5,165 bases of DNA from an uncultured Spartobacteria bacterium (GTDB lineage: Bacteria; Verrucomicrobiota; Verrucomicrobiae; Chthoniobacterales; UBA6821): assembly GCA_903919105.1 (NCBI GenBank), contig CAIXGT010000121.1:1-5165 (forward strand), in the 5' to 3' direction. This document shows positions 1-5,165 of the stretch, piece after piece (positions within the stretch are counted from its first letter, which is position 1; each line of letters opens with the position of its first letter). Below the pieces are notes generated by a model that worked only from the letters and a program-made list of their open reading frames with translations, was not told the origin of the DNA and did no database searches. The position numbers and the translations under genes were made by a program.

Positions 1-1
1 A

Positions 2-23
2 GCCATCTCCCATGTAGGATGGC
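2..23. other. Short hairpin at window start
   Basis: GCCATC (2-7) is the exact reverse complement of GATGGC (18-23), with a 10-nt loop and a possible extra U-G pair inside. No T-tract follows on the + strand, so it does not look like a complete intrinsic terminator of an upstream + strand gene. It could be the end of a structured RNA or chance. The upstream context is cut off. Confidence 0.25.
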
Positions 24-88
24 AGGAGAGAGGGGACTCTGATCTCACAGGGATCCGTAACGTATGCGTAGCAACGGCGGGGCTAGCC

Positions 89-105
89 AAAGGGATTAAA
101 GGGAT
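89..105. repeat. Two-copy direct repeat AAAGGGAT
   Basis: AAAGGGAT occurs at 89-96 and again at 98-105, a 9-nt period, and a shorter copy AGGGAT lies at 49-54. It sits about 70-85 nt upstream of the first gene, just after the 8-bp palindrome GGCTAGCC (81-88). A regulator site is possible, but the repeats are short and purine-rich, so chance is a fair alternative. Confidence 0.2.
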
Positions 106-173
106 GGTAAGAAGAAGTCTTTTACTCAGGTTTCAGGTTTGCTTGCCCCCTATCCCCAATACCCTATTTCCCC

Positions 174-722
174 ATGACTCCCCACGAACAGGCACGTCGG
201 ATCGTTGACTATGAGGCGCGTCGGGATGCGGCTGGCCATCTGAAGGTCTATCATCTTCCCTCCGGAGACGGGGGAGGGGAGCGCGAGGTCGCTGGGATCA
301 ATGACCGCTATCACCCAGAGGCACTCGATGCGATCGAGAAGCTGATCGCTGCGGGAAAGTACGAGGATGCGGAGGATGCGGCAGCCGATCATATCCGTCG
401 CTACACAGATCCTGTGGCGATGCTCTCGGAGTTGCCGGCTTTGCAATTCGCACTGCGGGATGCCGCCTTCAACCGGGGACCGACCGGTGCAGTGAAGATC
501 TTGCAAGATGCACTGTGCCTGCCCGCTGACGGGATCGCCGGCCCGAAGACCAAGGAAGCTCTGCATGTGGCGGAGAAGAATCCCGGAAAACTGCTCGAAG
601 ATCTGCGTGCCTCGCGCGAGAGCTATGAGCGGCGGACGCGCGACGAATCCTCGAAGTTTTGGAACGGGCTTGCCAACCGCTGGGACCGCCAGCACGCCGA
701 CAGTCTCTCGATGTTGGCATAG
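174..722 (+). CDS. GH108-like peptidoglycan hydrolase / putative peptidoglycan-binding domain protein
   Basis: This 182-residue protein is probably a cell-wall hydrolase of the GH108 muramidase type (ZliS/endolysin-like). The best evidence is the C-terminal half. Residues 96-130 contain an FNRGPTGAVKILQ stretch and then DGIAGPKT, the hallmark of the 'predicted peptidoglycan domain' (PG_binding_3). Residues 148-170 contain a YERR segment and then KFWNGLANRW, matching the family's usual end. The N-terminal half is divergent. Glu14 in DYEARRD sits where GH108 enzymes carry the catalytic Glu of their EGGY motif, and GDGGGEREVAGIND (31-44) occupies the place of the DPGG..YGIT segment. No signal peptide or membrane segment is visible. 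ATG 174 is the only ATG, GTG or TTG start in this frame: the open frame begins after a stop at 108-110, and nothing in 111-173 can start it. There is no Shine-Dalgarno site, and the 28 bases before the ATG contain no G. No holin or phage genes are visible. Function is inferred from motif memory, and catalytic activity is uncertain. Confidence 0.72.
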   Translation: MTPHEQARRIVDYEARRDAAGHLKVYHLPSGDGGGEREVAGINDRYHPEALDAIEKLIAAGKYEDAEDAAADHIRRYTDPVAMLSELPALQFALRDAAFNRGPTGAVKILQDALCLPADGIAGPKTKEALHVAEKNPGKLLEDLRASRESYERRTRDESSKFWNGLANRWDRQHADSLSMLA

Positions 723-885
723 GGAATTCGCTAGGTAACCGATGAATAAATCCTACGATGGTTGCTGAAGAGTATTTGATTGTTGTTGAACGTTGACCTG
801 CAAAAAGACAGTGCAGGACGCTGGCTTTCATTCCTGATAAAGCTAGATATTATAAGCCTCCAGTGACGGGCAGGCTGATTTGAGA

Positions 886-900
886 GGCCCTCTGAGGGCC
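886..900. other. Perfect GC-rich palindrome (7+1+7)
   Basis: GGCCCTC (886-892) and GAGGGCC (894-900) are exact reverse complements around T893. As RNA it would fold as a 5-6 bp GC stem with a small loop, followed by GTTTGT rather than a long U-run. It could be a weak terminator for the preceding gene (164 nt after its stop) or a dimeric-regulator site. An overlapping alternative pairing AGAGG/CCTCT (883-893) also exists. Confidence 0.4.
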
Positions 901-996
901 GTTTGTAACGCTGCCGAGAGGAATAAAAATAGGAAGGAAATCCTACACCAAGGGATCTCGGTTGATAGGGGCTGTTTCTTTGGCTCATTGCTCCTG

Positions 997-1026
997 ATGA
1001 AAATTTCTGTGACGAAATAATAAAAT
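997..1026 (+). promoter_or_regulatory. Candidate sigma70-type promoter for the rpsL operon
   Basis: TAAAAT (1021-1026) matches the -10 consensus at 5 of 6 positions. ATGAAA (997-1002) matches the -35 consensus at 4 of 6 with an 18-bp spacer. It lies in the most A/T-rich stretch upstream of rpsL. Transcription would start near 1033 and give a leader of about 150 nt. The match is weak; TATTAT at 848-853 is an alternative -10 without a good -35. Confidence 0.25.
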
Positions 1027-1063
1027 CTTCTTGCAGATTCACGTGGTTTCCCTACTTTCCCAC

Positions 1064-1081
1064 CTCCCGACTTCTTCGGAG
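1064..1081 (+). promoter_or_regulatory. Leader hairpin upstream of rpsL
   Basis: CTCCCGA (1064-1070) can pair with TCGGAG (1076-1081), giving six base pairs with one bulged C and a CTTCT loop. TTTCTAACG follows. It lies about 105 nt before the rpsL start, inside the presumed 5' leader. The T-run is too short for a strong terminator; a weak attenuator or ribosomal-protein binding site is possible but unproven. Confidence 0.22.
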
Positions 1082-1186
1082 TTTCTAACGACTCTGTGGT
1101 GACGCGGACCAGTTCCTTTACAAACACGGGGATGGTTTTGCTGAACGGCAATCGAAGAAGCATTGGGAACACTCATTTTTTTAACA

Positions 1187-1594
1187 ATGCCAACCATCAA
1201 CCAACTCGTCCGTAAGGGCCGCGAACAGGTCAAGGTGAAATCCAAATCACCCGCGCTCGTGAATTGTCCCCAGCGCCGCGGTGTCTGCGTGCAGGTGATG
1301 ACCCGAACCCCCAAGAAGCCGAATTCAGCGCTTCGCAAGGTTGCCAAGGTTCGCCTCACCAACGGCCAAGAAGTGATCGCCTACATCGGCGGTGAGGGAC
1401 ATAACCTCCAGGAGCACTCGATCGTGCTCGTTCGTGGAGGCCGTGTGAAGGATCTCCCCGGTGTCCGTTATCATATCGTTCGCGGCAGTCTTGATTGCCT
1501 TGGCGTTGATGGTCGCCGTCGTGGACGCTCCAAGTACGGAGCCAAGCGCCCCAAGCCAGGTGAAGAGGCCAAGCCCGTCAAGAAGAAGAAGTAA
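1187..1594 (+). CDS. rpsL: 30S ribosomal protein S12
   Basis: S12 sits at the decoding centre of the 30S subunit and supports decoding accuracy and tRNA selection. The 135-residue product aligns without gaps to E. coli S12 over most of its length: [11 protein letters not shown] at the start, [11 protein letters not shown] (42-52), [13 protein letters not shown] (66-78), [13 protein letters not shown] (84-96), and [10 protein letters not shown] (114-123). Lys43 and Lys88, where streptomycin-resistance changes occur, are wild type; Asp89, the residue methylthiolated by RimO in E. coli, is present. The protein is about 11 residues longer than the 124-residue E. coli form because of a charged tail (124-135) ending in four lysines. 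ATG 1187 fits the family N-terminus; an in-frame TTG at 1163 would add eight residues and is less likely. No Shine-Dalgarno site is present, and the 19 bases before the ATG contain no G. It is the first gene of the operon, and rpsG starts 30 nt later. Confidence 0.98.
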   Translation: MPTINQLVRKGREQVKVKSKSPALVNCPQRRGVCVQVMTRTPKKPNSALRKVAKVRLTNGQEVIAYIGGEGHNLQEHSIVLVRGGRVKDLPGVRYHIVRGSLDCLGVDGRRRGRSKYGAKRPKPGEEAKPVKKKK

Positions 1595-1614
1595 TCCAGA
1601 CCAACACTCCAAAC

Positions 1615-1624
1615 GTTCTTTATC
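1615..1624 (+). repeat. 10-mer GTTCTTTATC, copy 1 (rpsG leader)
   Basis: GTTCTTTATC lies directly against the rpsG ATG, and the identical 10-mer recurs at 2121-2130 in the fusA leader. It occupies the place where a Shine-Dalgarno site would be expected. It may be a pyrimidine-rich element aiding ribosome binding, or chance similarity between two T/C-rich leaders. Confidence 0.4.
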
Positions 1625-2098
1625 ATGTCCCGCCGCAAACGCGTCATCACCAAAGAGGTCAAGCGTGATCTCCGCTACGCCAGTCCGCTGGTTGCCCGAC
1701 TTATCACCACCGTCATGCGCGGTGGCAAGCGCTCCCTTGCGGAACGTATTGTTTACACAGCAATCGAGAGCACCCGTGATGGCACCGAGGCAGTCGATCC
1801 GCTGGATGTTCTCCAGAAGGCCATGGACAACGCCCGCCCCCGCCTTGAGGTGAAGAGCCGCCGCGTTGGCGGAGCCACTTACCAGGTTCCGATGGAAGTT
1901 CCGGCTGATCGCCAACTCGCACTTGCGATGCGCTGGATCGTTGGTTTTGCAAGCAAGCGCAAGAGCGTCCCGATGTCGAAGGCCCTTGCTTCTGAGCTCA
2001 AGGAAGCCGCCGCTAATCAGGGTGCCGCTATCAAGAAGCGTGACGATCTTCACAAGATGGCCCAGGCCAACCGCGCCTTCGCCCACTTCCGCTGGTAG
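1625..2098 (+). CDS. rpsG: 30S ribosomal protein S7
   Basis: S7 is a primary 16S rRNA-binding protein that nucleates assembly of the 30S head and contacts tRNA at the E and P sites. The 157-residue product has normal bacterial length. It shows MSRRKRV at the start, the core [19 protein letters not shown] (71-89), LAMRWIV (100-106), and the C-terminal [21 protein letters not shown] region. ATG 1625 gives the expected N-terminus. The gene lies 30 nt after rpsL and 43 nt before fusA. In E. coli, S7 represses its own operon by binding a structured rpsL-rpsG intercistronic region of roughly 100 nt; the 30-nt gap here looks too short and unstructured for that element. There is no Shine-Dalgarno site; GTTCTTTATC abuts the start codon. 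Confidence 0.98.
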   Translation: MSRRKRVITKEVKRDLRYASPLVARLITTVMRGGKRSLAERIVYTAIESTRDGTEAVDPLDVLQKAMDNARPRLEVKSRRVGGATYQVPMEVPADRQLALAMRWIVGFASKRKSVPMSKALASELKEAAANQGAAIKKRDDLHKMAQANRAFAHFRW

Positions 2099-2141
2099 TC
2101 CCAGTCCTTCTTTTCCTCTTGTTCTTTATCCCATCTCTTCC
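2099..2141 (+). promoter_or_regulatory. Pyrimidine-tract leader of fusA
   Basis: Of these 43 bases between the rpsG stop and the fusA ATG, 38 are C or T. There is no AGG, GGA or GAG, so no Shine-Dalgarno pairing is evident. Bases 2121-2130 repeat the rpsG leader 10-mer. Such U/C-rich leaders can be bound by ribosomal protein S1 in bacteria; that role here is inferred. Confidence 0.45.
2121..2130 (+). repeat. 10-mer GTTCTTTATC, copy 2 (fusA leader)
   Basis: Identical to 1615-1624 before rpsG, but here 11 nt separate it from the start codon. See copy 1 for interpretation. Confidence 0.4.
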
Positions 2142-4292
2142 ATGAGCACCGACACTGCAAATCCGAACTCTCCGGATCGCGCCTTTCCGCTGGAGCGCAC
2201 CCGTAATATTGGGATCTGCGCCCACATCGATGCCGGCAAGACGACGCTCACCGAGCGCGTTCTCTTCTACACCGGCATGATCCATAAGATCGGCGAAGTG
2301 CACGAGGGCACTACTGCTACCGATTGGATGGAGCAGGAGCGTGAGCGTGGCATCACGATTACTTCCGCCGCGACGACCTGCAGCTGGAACCAGATCAAGC
2401 AGGAAGGTGTTGTGAAACTATTCGACGACATCAAGATGCGCGTCAACATCATCGATACACCGGGCCACGTGGATTTCACCGCAGAGGTGGAGCGTTCGTT
2501 GCGCGTTCTCGATGGTGCCATTGCCGTGTTCTGCGGTGTTGCGGGCGTTCAGCCACAGTCCGAGACTGTCTGGCGCCAAGCCAACAAGTACAATGTTCCT
2601 CGCATCGCTTTCGTCAACAAGATGGACCGCACGGGGGCAAATTTTGCAAATGCCGTCAACGACATGCGTAACAAACTGGGTGCCAATGCCTGGCCAATCC
2701 TTATTCCGATCGGCGCCGAGGATCATCTTCAGGGACAGATCGACGTGGTGAACCAGAAGGCCGTTATCTACGCCGATGATGCCAGCATGGGTTCTAATTA
2801 CACGATCACCGAGATCCCAGCAGAACTGAAGGATCTTGCCGAGTCGGCTTACGAGGACTTGGTTTCCCAAATGACTGACCTCGACGAAGAGGTCGGAACT
2901 CTCTTCCTGGAGGAGAAACCCGTCACTAAGGAGATCCTTAAGAGGGCTATCCGCCGTCAGACTACGGCCAACAGGTTTGTGCCTGTTGCCGGGGGATCGG
3001 CCTTCAAGAACAAGGGTGTCCAGTACCTCCTCGATGCAGTCATCGATTATCTTCCAAGCCCGATTGATATCCCTCCCGCCAAGGGAATGGATCCTGATAA
3101 TGGCAAGGATAAGTTTGCAGTCACTGATGACAACGCCCCCTTCTGTTCACTAGCCTTTAAGCTTTGGAGTGATCCTTTCGTTGGAAAGCTTGTTTTCTTC
3201 CGCGTCTACTCAGGCAAGTTGAGCAAAGGCGACACGGTTTTGAACCCTCGCACCGGTAAGCGCGAGCGCATCAGCCGACTCATCCAGATCCAGGCTGACA
3301 AGCGCGAAGATATCGAAACGTGCTACTCCGGTGATATCGCCGCCATTGTCGGCATTCGCAATATCACGACAGGTGACACTCTGTGCACCGAGGATGAACC
3401 GATTGCCCTCGAGCCTCCCTCCTTCCCTGATCCCGTTATCTCGATGTCCATCGAGCCTAAGACCAAGGCCGACCAGGAGAAGATGGGCACTGCTCTTCAG
3501 CGTCTTTCCGAAGAGGATCCGACATTCCGCGTCTTCACCGATGAGGAGACCGGTCAGACCATCATCGCTGGTATGGGTGAGTTGCATCTCGAGATCATTC
3601 GCGACCGCATGCTGCGTGAGTTCAAGGTCGAGGCCAACTCCGGTAAACCTCAAATCGCTTACAAAGAGACGATTCTCAACTCGGCAGGCGGCGAAGGTAA
3701 ACTCGTCAAGCAGTCCGGTGGACGCGGTCAATACGGCCACGTGGTCATCAAGATCGCACCGAATGAAAAGGGTAAGGGAGTGACGATCGAGAACAAGACC
3801 GTCGGTGGATCCATTCCTAAGGATTTCATCCCCGCAGTCATCAAGGGCCTCAACGAGGCCGCCCTCAACGGCATCGTCGGCGGTTACCCGGTGATAGATA
3901 TCCATGTTGAGATTGTGGACGGATCTTACCATGACGTGGATTCCAACGAAATGGCCTTCAAGATGGCGGCAATCTTCGCACTCAAGGATGGTCTCAAGAA
4001 CGCCAAGTCGATCCTGCTCGAGCCGATCATGAAGGTCGAGGCCGTGACTCCCGAGGAGTATCAAGGCGACATCATGGGTGATCTCAATCGTCGCCGCGGA
4101 AAGATCATGTCGATCGAAACCAAGACGATCGTCACCAGCGTCAATGCAGAGGTTCCGCTCTCGGAAATGTTCGGCTACGCAACTTCCATCCGCTCACTCT
4201 CCAAAGGACGCGCATCCTACTCCATGGAGCCATCCCACTTCGAACAGGTCCCGGCCCAGGTATTGGCCGCGGTTCTCGACCAGAAAAACTAA
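2142..4292 (+). CDS. fusA: Translation elongation factor G
   Basis: EF-G is the cytosolic GTPase that drives tRNA-mRNA translocation and, with RRF, ribosome recycling. The product has 716 residues (E. coli 704). GTPase motifs are intact: G1 AHIDAGKTT (27-35), switch I with RGITITSA (69-76), G3 DTPGH (105-109, with His109 the catalytic histidine), G4 NKMD (159-162), and a G5-like GGSAF segment further on. Later domains are also recognisable: the domain II stretch [20 protein letters not shown], the domain III segment [10 protein letters not shown], the domain IV segments GGRGQYGHV and [11 protein letters not shown], and the domain V segment [27 protein letters not shown]. About seven extra residues lie between switch I and G3 compared with E. 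coli. The frame is open upstream into rpsG, but ATG 2142 gives the normal short N-terminus and avoids overlap. No Shine-Dalgarno site is seen. rpsJ follows after 12 nt; no tuf gene intervenes. Confidence 0.98.
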   Translation: MSTDTANPNSPDRAFPLERTRNIGICAHIDAGKTTLTERVLFYTGMIHKIGEVHEGTTATDWMEQERERGITITSAATTCSWNQIKQEGVVKLFDDIKMRVNIIDTPGHVDFTAEVERSLRVLDGAIAVFCGVAGVQPQSETVWRQANKYNVPRIAFVNKMDRTGANFANAVNDMRNKLGANAWPILIPIGAEDHLQGQIDVVNQKAVIYADDASMGSNYTITEIPAELKDLAESAYEDLVSQMTDLDEEVGTLFLEEKPVTKEILKRAIRRQTTANRFVPVAGGSAFKNKGVQYLLDAVIDYLPSPIDIPPAKGMDPDNGKDKFAVTDDNAPFCSLAFKLWSDPFVGKLVFFRVYSGKLSKGDTVLNPRTGKRERISRLIQIQADKREDIETCYSGDIAAIVGIRNITTGDTLCTEDEPIALEPPSFPDPVISMSIEPKTKADQEKMGTALQRLSEEDPTFRVFTDEETGQTIIAGMGELHLEIIRDRMLREFKVEANSGKPQIAYKETILNSAGGEGKLVKQSGGRGQYGHVVIKIAPNEKGKGVTIENKTVGGSIPKDFIPAVIKGLNEAALNGIVGGYPVIDIHVEIVDGSYHDVDSNEMAFKMAAIFALKDGLKNAKSILLEPIMKVEAVTPEEYQGDIMGDLNRRRGKIMSIETKTIVTSVNAEVPLSEMFGYATSIRSLSKGRASYSMEPSHFEQVPAQVLAAVLDQKN

Positions 4293-4304
4293 CCAACTAA
4301 GACT

Positions 4305-4616
4305 ATGGCCGCAGGACAACGCATCCGAATCAGACTCAAAGGCTTCGATTTTCGCCTTCTAGACATCTCAGCACTCGAGATCGTCGAGACCGCCAAGCGC
4401 ACGGGATCGAAGGTGACGGGCCCAATCCCACTTCCGACACGTATCGAGAAGTTCACGGTGAATCGCTCTCCACACGTCGACAAGAAGTCGATGGATCAGT
4501 TTGAGATTCGCACTCACAAGCGCCTTCTCGACATCCTCGAGCCGACCGCCAAGACAGTCGATGAGCTCCGCAAGCTCAATCTTCCTGCAGGCGTCGACAT
4601 CACCATCAAGATCTGA
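4305..4616 (+). CDS. rpsJ: 30S ribosomal protein S10
   Basis: S10 is a 30S head protein; in E. coli it also pairs with NusB in transcription antitermination. The 103-residue product has the E. coli length and shows [11 protein letters not shown] (5-15), [40 protein letters not shown], and a C-terminus ending [12 protein letters not shown] 4305 fits the family start. It begins only 12 nt after fusA, so there is no room for the long L4-responsive S10 leader known from E. coli, and it is presumably co-transcribed with fusA. The upstream bases are A/C-rich; a UAAG at 4298-4301 lies only 3 nt from the ATG, too close for a normal Shine-Dalgarno site. Confidence 0.98.
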   Translation: MAAGQRIRIRLKGFDFRLLDISALEIVETAKRTGSKVTGPIPLPTRIEKFTVNRSPHVDKKSMDQFEIRTHKRLLDILEPTAKTVDELRKLNLPAGVDITIKI

Positions 4617-4645
4617 CCCCCTTTCCAAACTCAACTATCCGTACA

Positions 4646-5165
4646 ATGAGCATCGGCGTTCTCGGCAAGAAAATCGGCATGACCCGTGTCTATGACACCA
4701 AGGGTCGCATCCGCCCCGTCACGGTTATCGAGGCCGGCGGCAACCGTATCCTCCAAGTGAAGAGCAAGGAGAAAGACGGTTATTCCTCCGTCCAGGTCGG
4801 TTATGGGGACCAGAAGGAACAGCGTGTTCCCAAGGCCCAGAAGGGACATTTTGCGAAGACCTCCTCGACTCCCAAGCGCTTCATCCGCGAGTTTCGGGTC
4901 AAGGACGGAGAGGCTCTTCCAGAGTCCGTCGATCTTCCAGTCACGACTTTCAAGGATGGCCAGTATGTGGATGTCATCAGCACCTCCAAGGGCAAAGGTT
5001 TCCAGGGTGTTGTCAGGCGTTTCCGATTTGCAGGACAGCCCGAGACCCACGGCTCCATGATGCATCGTCGTAACGGCGCTATCGGTAACCGTCTCACTCC
5101 GGGTCGTGTCTGGAAGAACATGGGCATGCCCGGGCACATGGGTGATGAGCGCGTCACCATGCAGA
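4646..5165 (+). CDS. rplC: 50S ribosomal protein L3 (3' end cut by window)
   Basis: L3 is an early-assembling 50S protein that binds 23S rRNA and reaches toward the peptidyl-transferase centre. The 173 visible residues start MSIGVLGKKIGMTRVYD, the usual L3 N-terminus. They continue through the core stretch STSKGKGFQGVVRRF, then ETHGSMMHRRNGAIG, and the loop segment GRVWKNMGMPGHMGDERVT. E. coli L3 has 209 residues, so roughly the last fifth lies outside the window. His164 in GHMG sits where E. coli has Gln150, the residue methylated by PrmB. The gene starts 29 nt after rpsJ, as in S10 operons. The leader is C/A-rich with a single G and no Shine-Dalgarno site. The missing end is due to the window edge, not a mutation. 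Confidence 0.97.
   Translation, partial: MSIGVLGKKIGMTRVYDTKGRIRPVTVIEAGGNRILQVKSKEKDGYSSVQVGYGDQKEQRVPKAQKGHFAKTSSTPKRFIREFRVKDGEALPESVDLPVTTFKDGQYVDVISTSKGKGFQGVVRRFRFAGQPETHGSMMHRRNGAIGNRLTPGRVWKNMGMPGHMGDERVTMQ

Larger units (their letters stand above)
723..1186. other. 464-nt intergenic region upstream of the ribosomal operon
   Basis: No convincing gene lies here. Open frames on the minus strand exist, but their translations are low-complexity or arginine/serine-rich, match no known family, and have no gene-like context. Visible structure: an imperfect hairpin CCTGC (797-801) / GCAGG (813-817); a 7+1+7 palindrome (886-900); a 9-nt direct repeat AAATCCTAC at 748-756 and 938-946; a small inverted repeat TAGGA (930-934) / TCCTA (941-945); an A/T-rich promoter candidate near 997-1026; and a leader with a pyrimidine-rich stretch at about 1047-1077. 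No clear intrinsic terminator for the preceding gene and no tRNA signature was found. The region most likely carries the promoter and 5' leader of rpsL. Confidence 0.6.

Noticed and set aside
150..695. 181-codon minus-strand frame overlapping the first gene
   Set aside because: The plus-strand frame carries recognisable peptidoglycan-domain motifs, while the minus-strand translation has none.
797..817. CCTGC/GCAGG hairpin as terminator of the first gene
   Set aside because: The stem is only 5 bp with an 11-nt loop and no following T-run.
731..1172. Minus-strand open frames of 103 and 109 codons in the intergenic region
   Set aside because: The translations are rich in Ser/Arg/Asn, match nothing recognisable, overlap each other, and run into the operon promoter region.
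1163..1186. TTG start adding eight residues to S12
   Set aside because: S12 proteins start MPTINQL or similar; the ATG at 1187 gives exactly that.
1..1186. tRNA, riboswitch or rRNA fragment
   Set aside because: I found no T-loop, cloverleaf or rRNA signature by eye; a covariance search would be needed to exclude a rarer RNA.
1325..2086. 253-codon open frame on the minus strand across rpsL and rpsG
   Set aside because: It lies opposite two unmistakable ribosomal protein genes and its translation resembles no family I know; long antisense frames are a usual by-product of biased codon use in highly expressed genes.
1866..2141. Upstream in-frame extension of fusA by 92 codons
   Set aside because: It would overlap most of the second half of rpsG, encodes a non-family Arg/Ser/Pro-rich sequence, and EF-G proteins start close to the GTPase domain, as ATG 2142 gives.
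3210..4064. 284-codon open frame on the minus strand inside fusA
   Set aside because: It is fully antisense to conserved EF-G domains II-V, with no independent family match or gene context.

Overview
This window shows a cell-wall hydrolase-like gene followed by the start of a large ribosomal-protein operon, all on the + strand. The operon reads rpsL (S12) - rpsG (S7) - fusA (EF-G) - rpsJ (S10) - rplC (L3, cut by the window end). This is a bacterial housekeeping locus of a moderately GC-rich organism. Three features fit the Verrucomicrobiota or another PVC-group bacterium better than a proteobacterium or Firmicute: no tuf gene between fusA and rpsJ, S10 joined directly behind EF-G, and no Shine-Dalgarno sequences. 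The lineage is an inference; no rRNA or other decisive marker is present.

Layout. Bases 1-173 hold a short hairpin (2-23), a small direct repeat (89-105) and a G-poor, C/T-rich leader. Bases 174-722 encode a 182-residue protein with a C-terminal 'predicted peptidoglycan domain' like that of GH108 muramidases/endolysins, and a divergent N-terminal half. Bases 723-1186 (464 nt) contain no convincing gene. They hold a perfect 7+1+7 palindrome, small repeats, a weak promoter candidate and a probable leader for the operon. rpsL runs 1187-1594, rpsG 1625-2098, fusA 2142-4292, rpsJ 4305-4616 and rplC from 4646 past the end. Gaps between operon genes are 30, 43, 12 and 29 nt, which fits one polycistronic transcript.

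How the genes work together. S12 (decoding centre), S7 (30S head, E/P site), S10 (30S head) and L3 (50S core near the peptidyl-transferase centre) are ribosome components, and EF-G is the GTPase that moves tRNA and mRNA through the ribosome. The upstream hydrolase-like gene has no obvious functional link and is probably a separate transcription unit.

Most notable observation: none of the six genes has a recognisable Shine-Dalgarno site. The leaders are C/U- or A/C-rich and nearly G-free, the fusA leader is 88% pyrimidine, and the rpsG and fusA leaders share the 10-mer GTTCTTTATC. I found no mobile element, CRISPR array, tRNA or rRNA, and no clearly novel multi-gene system.
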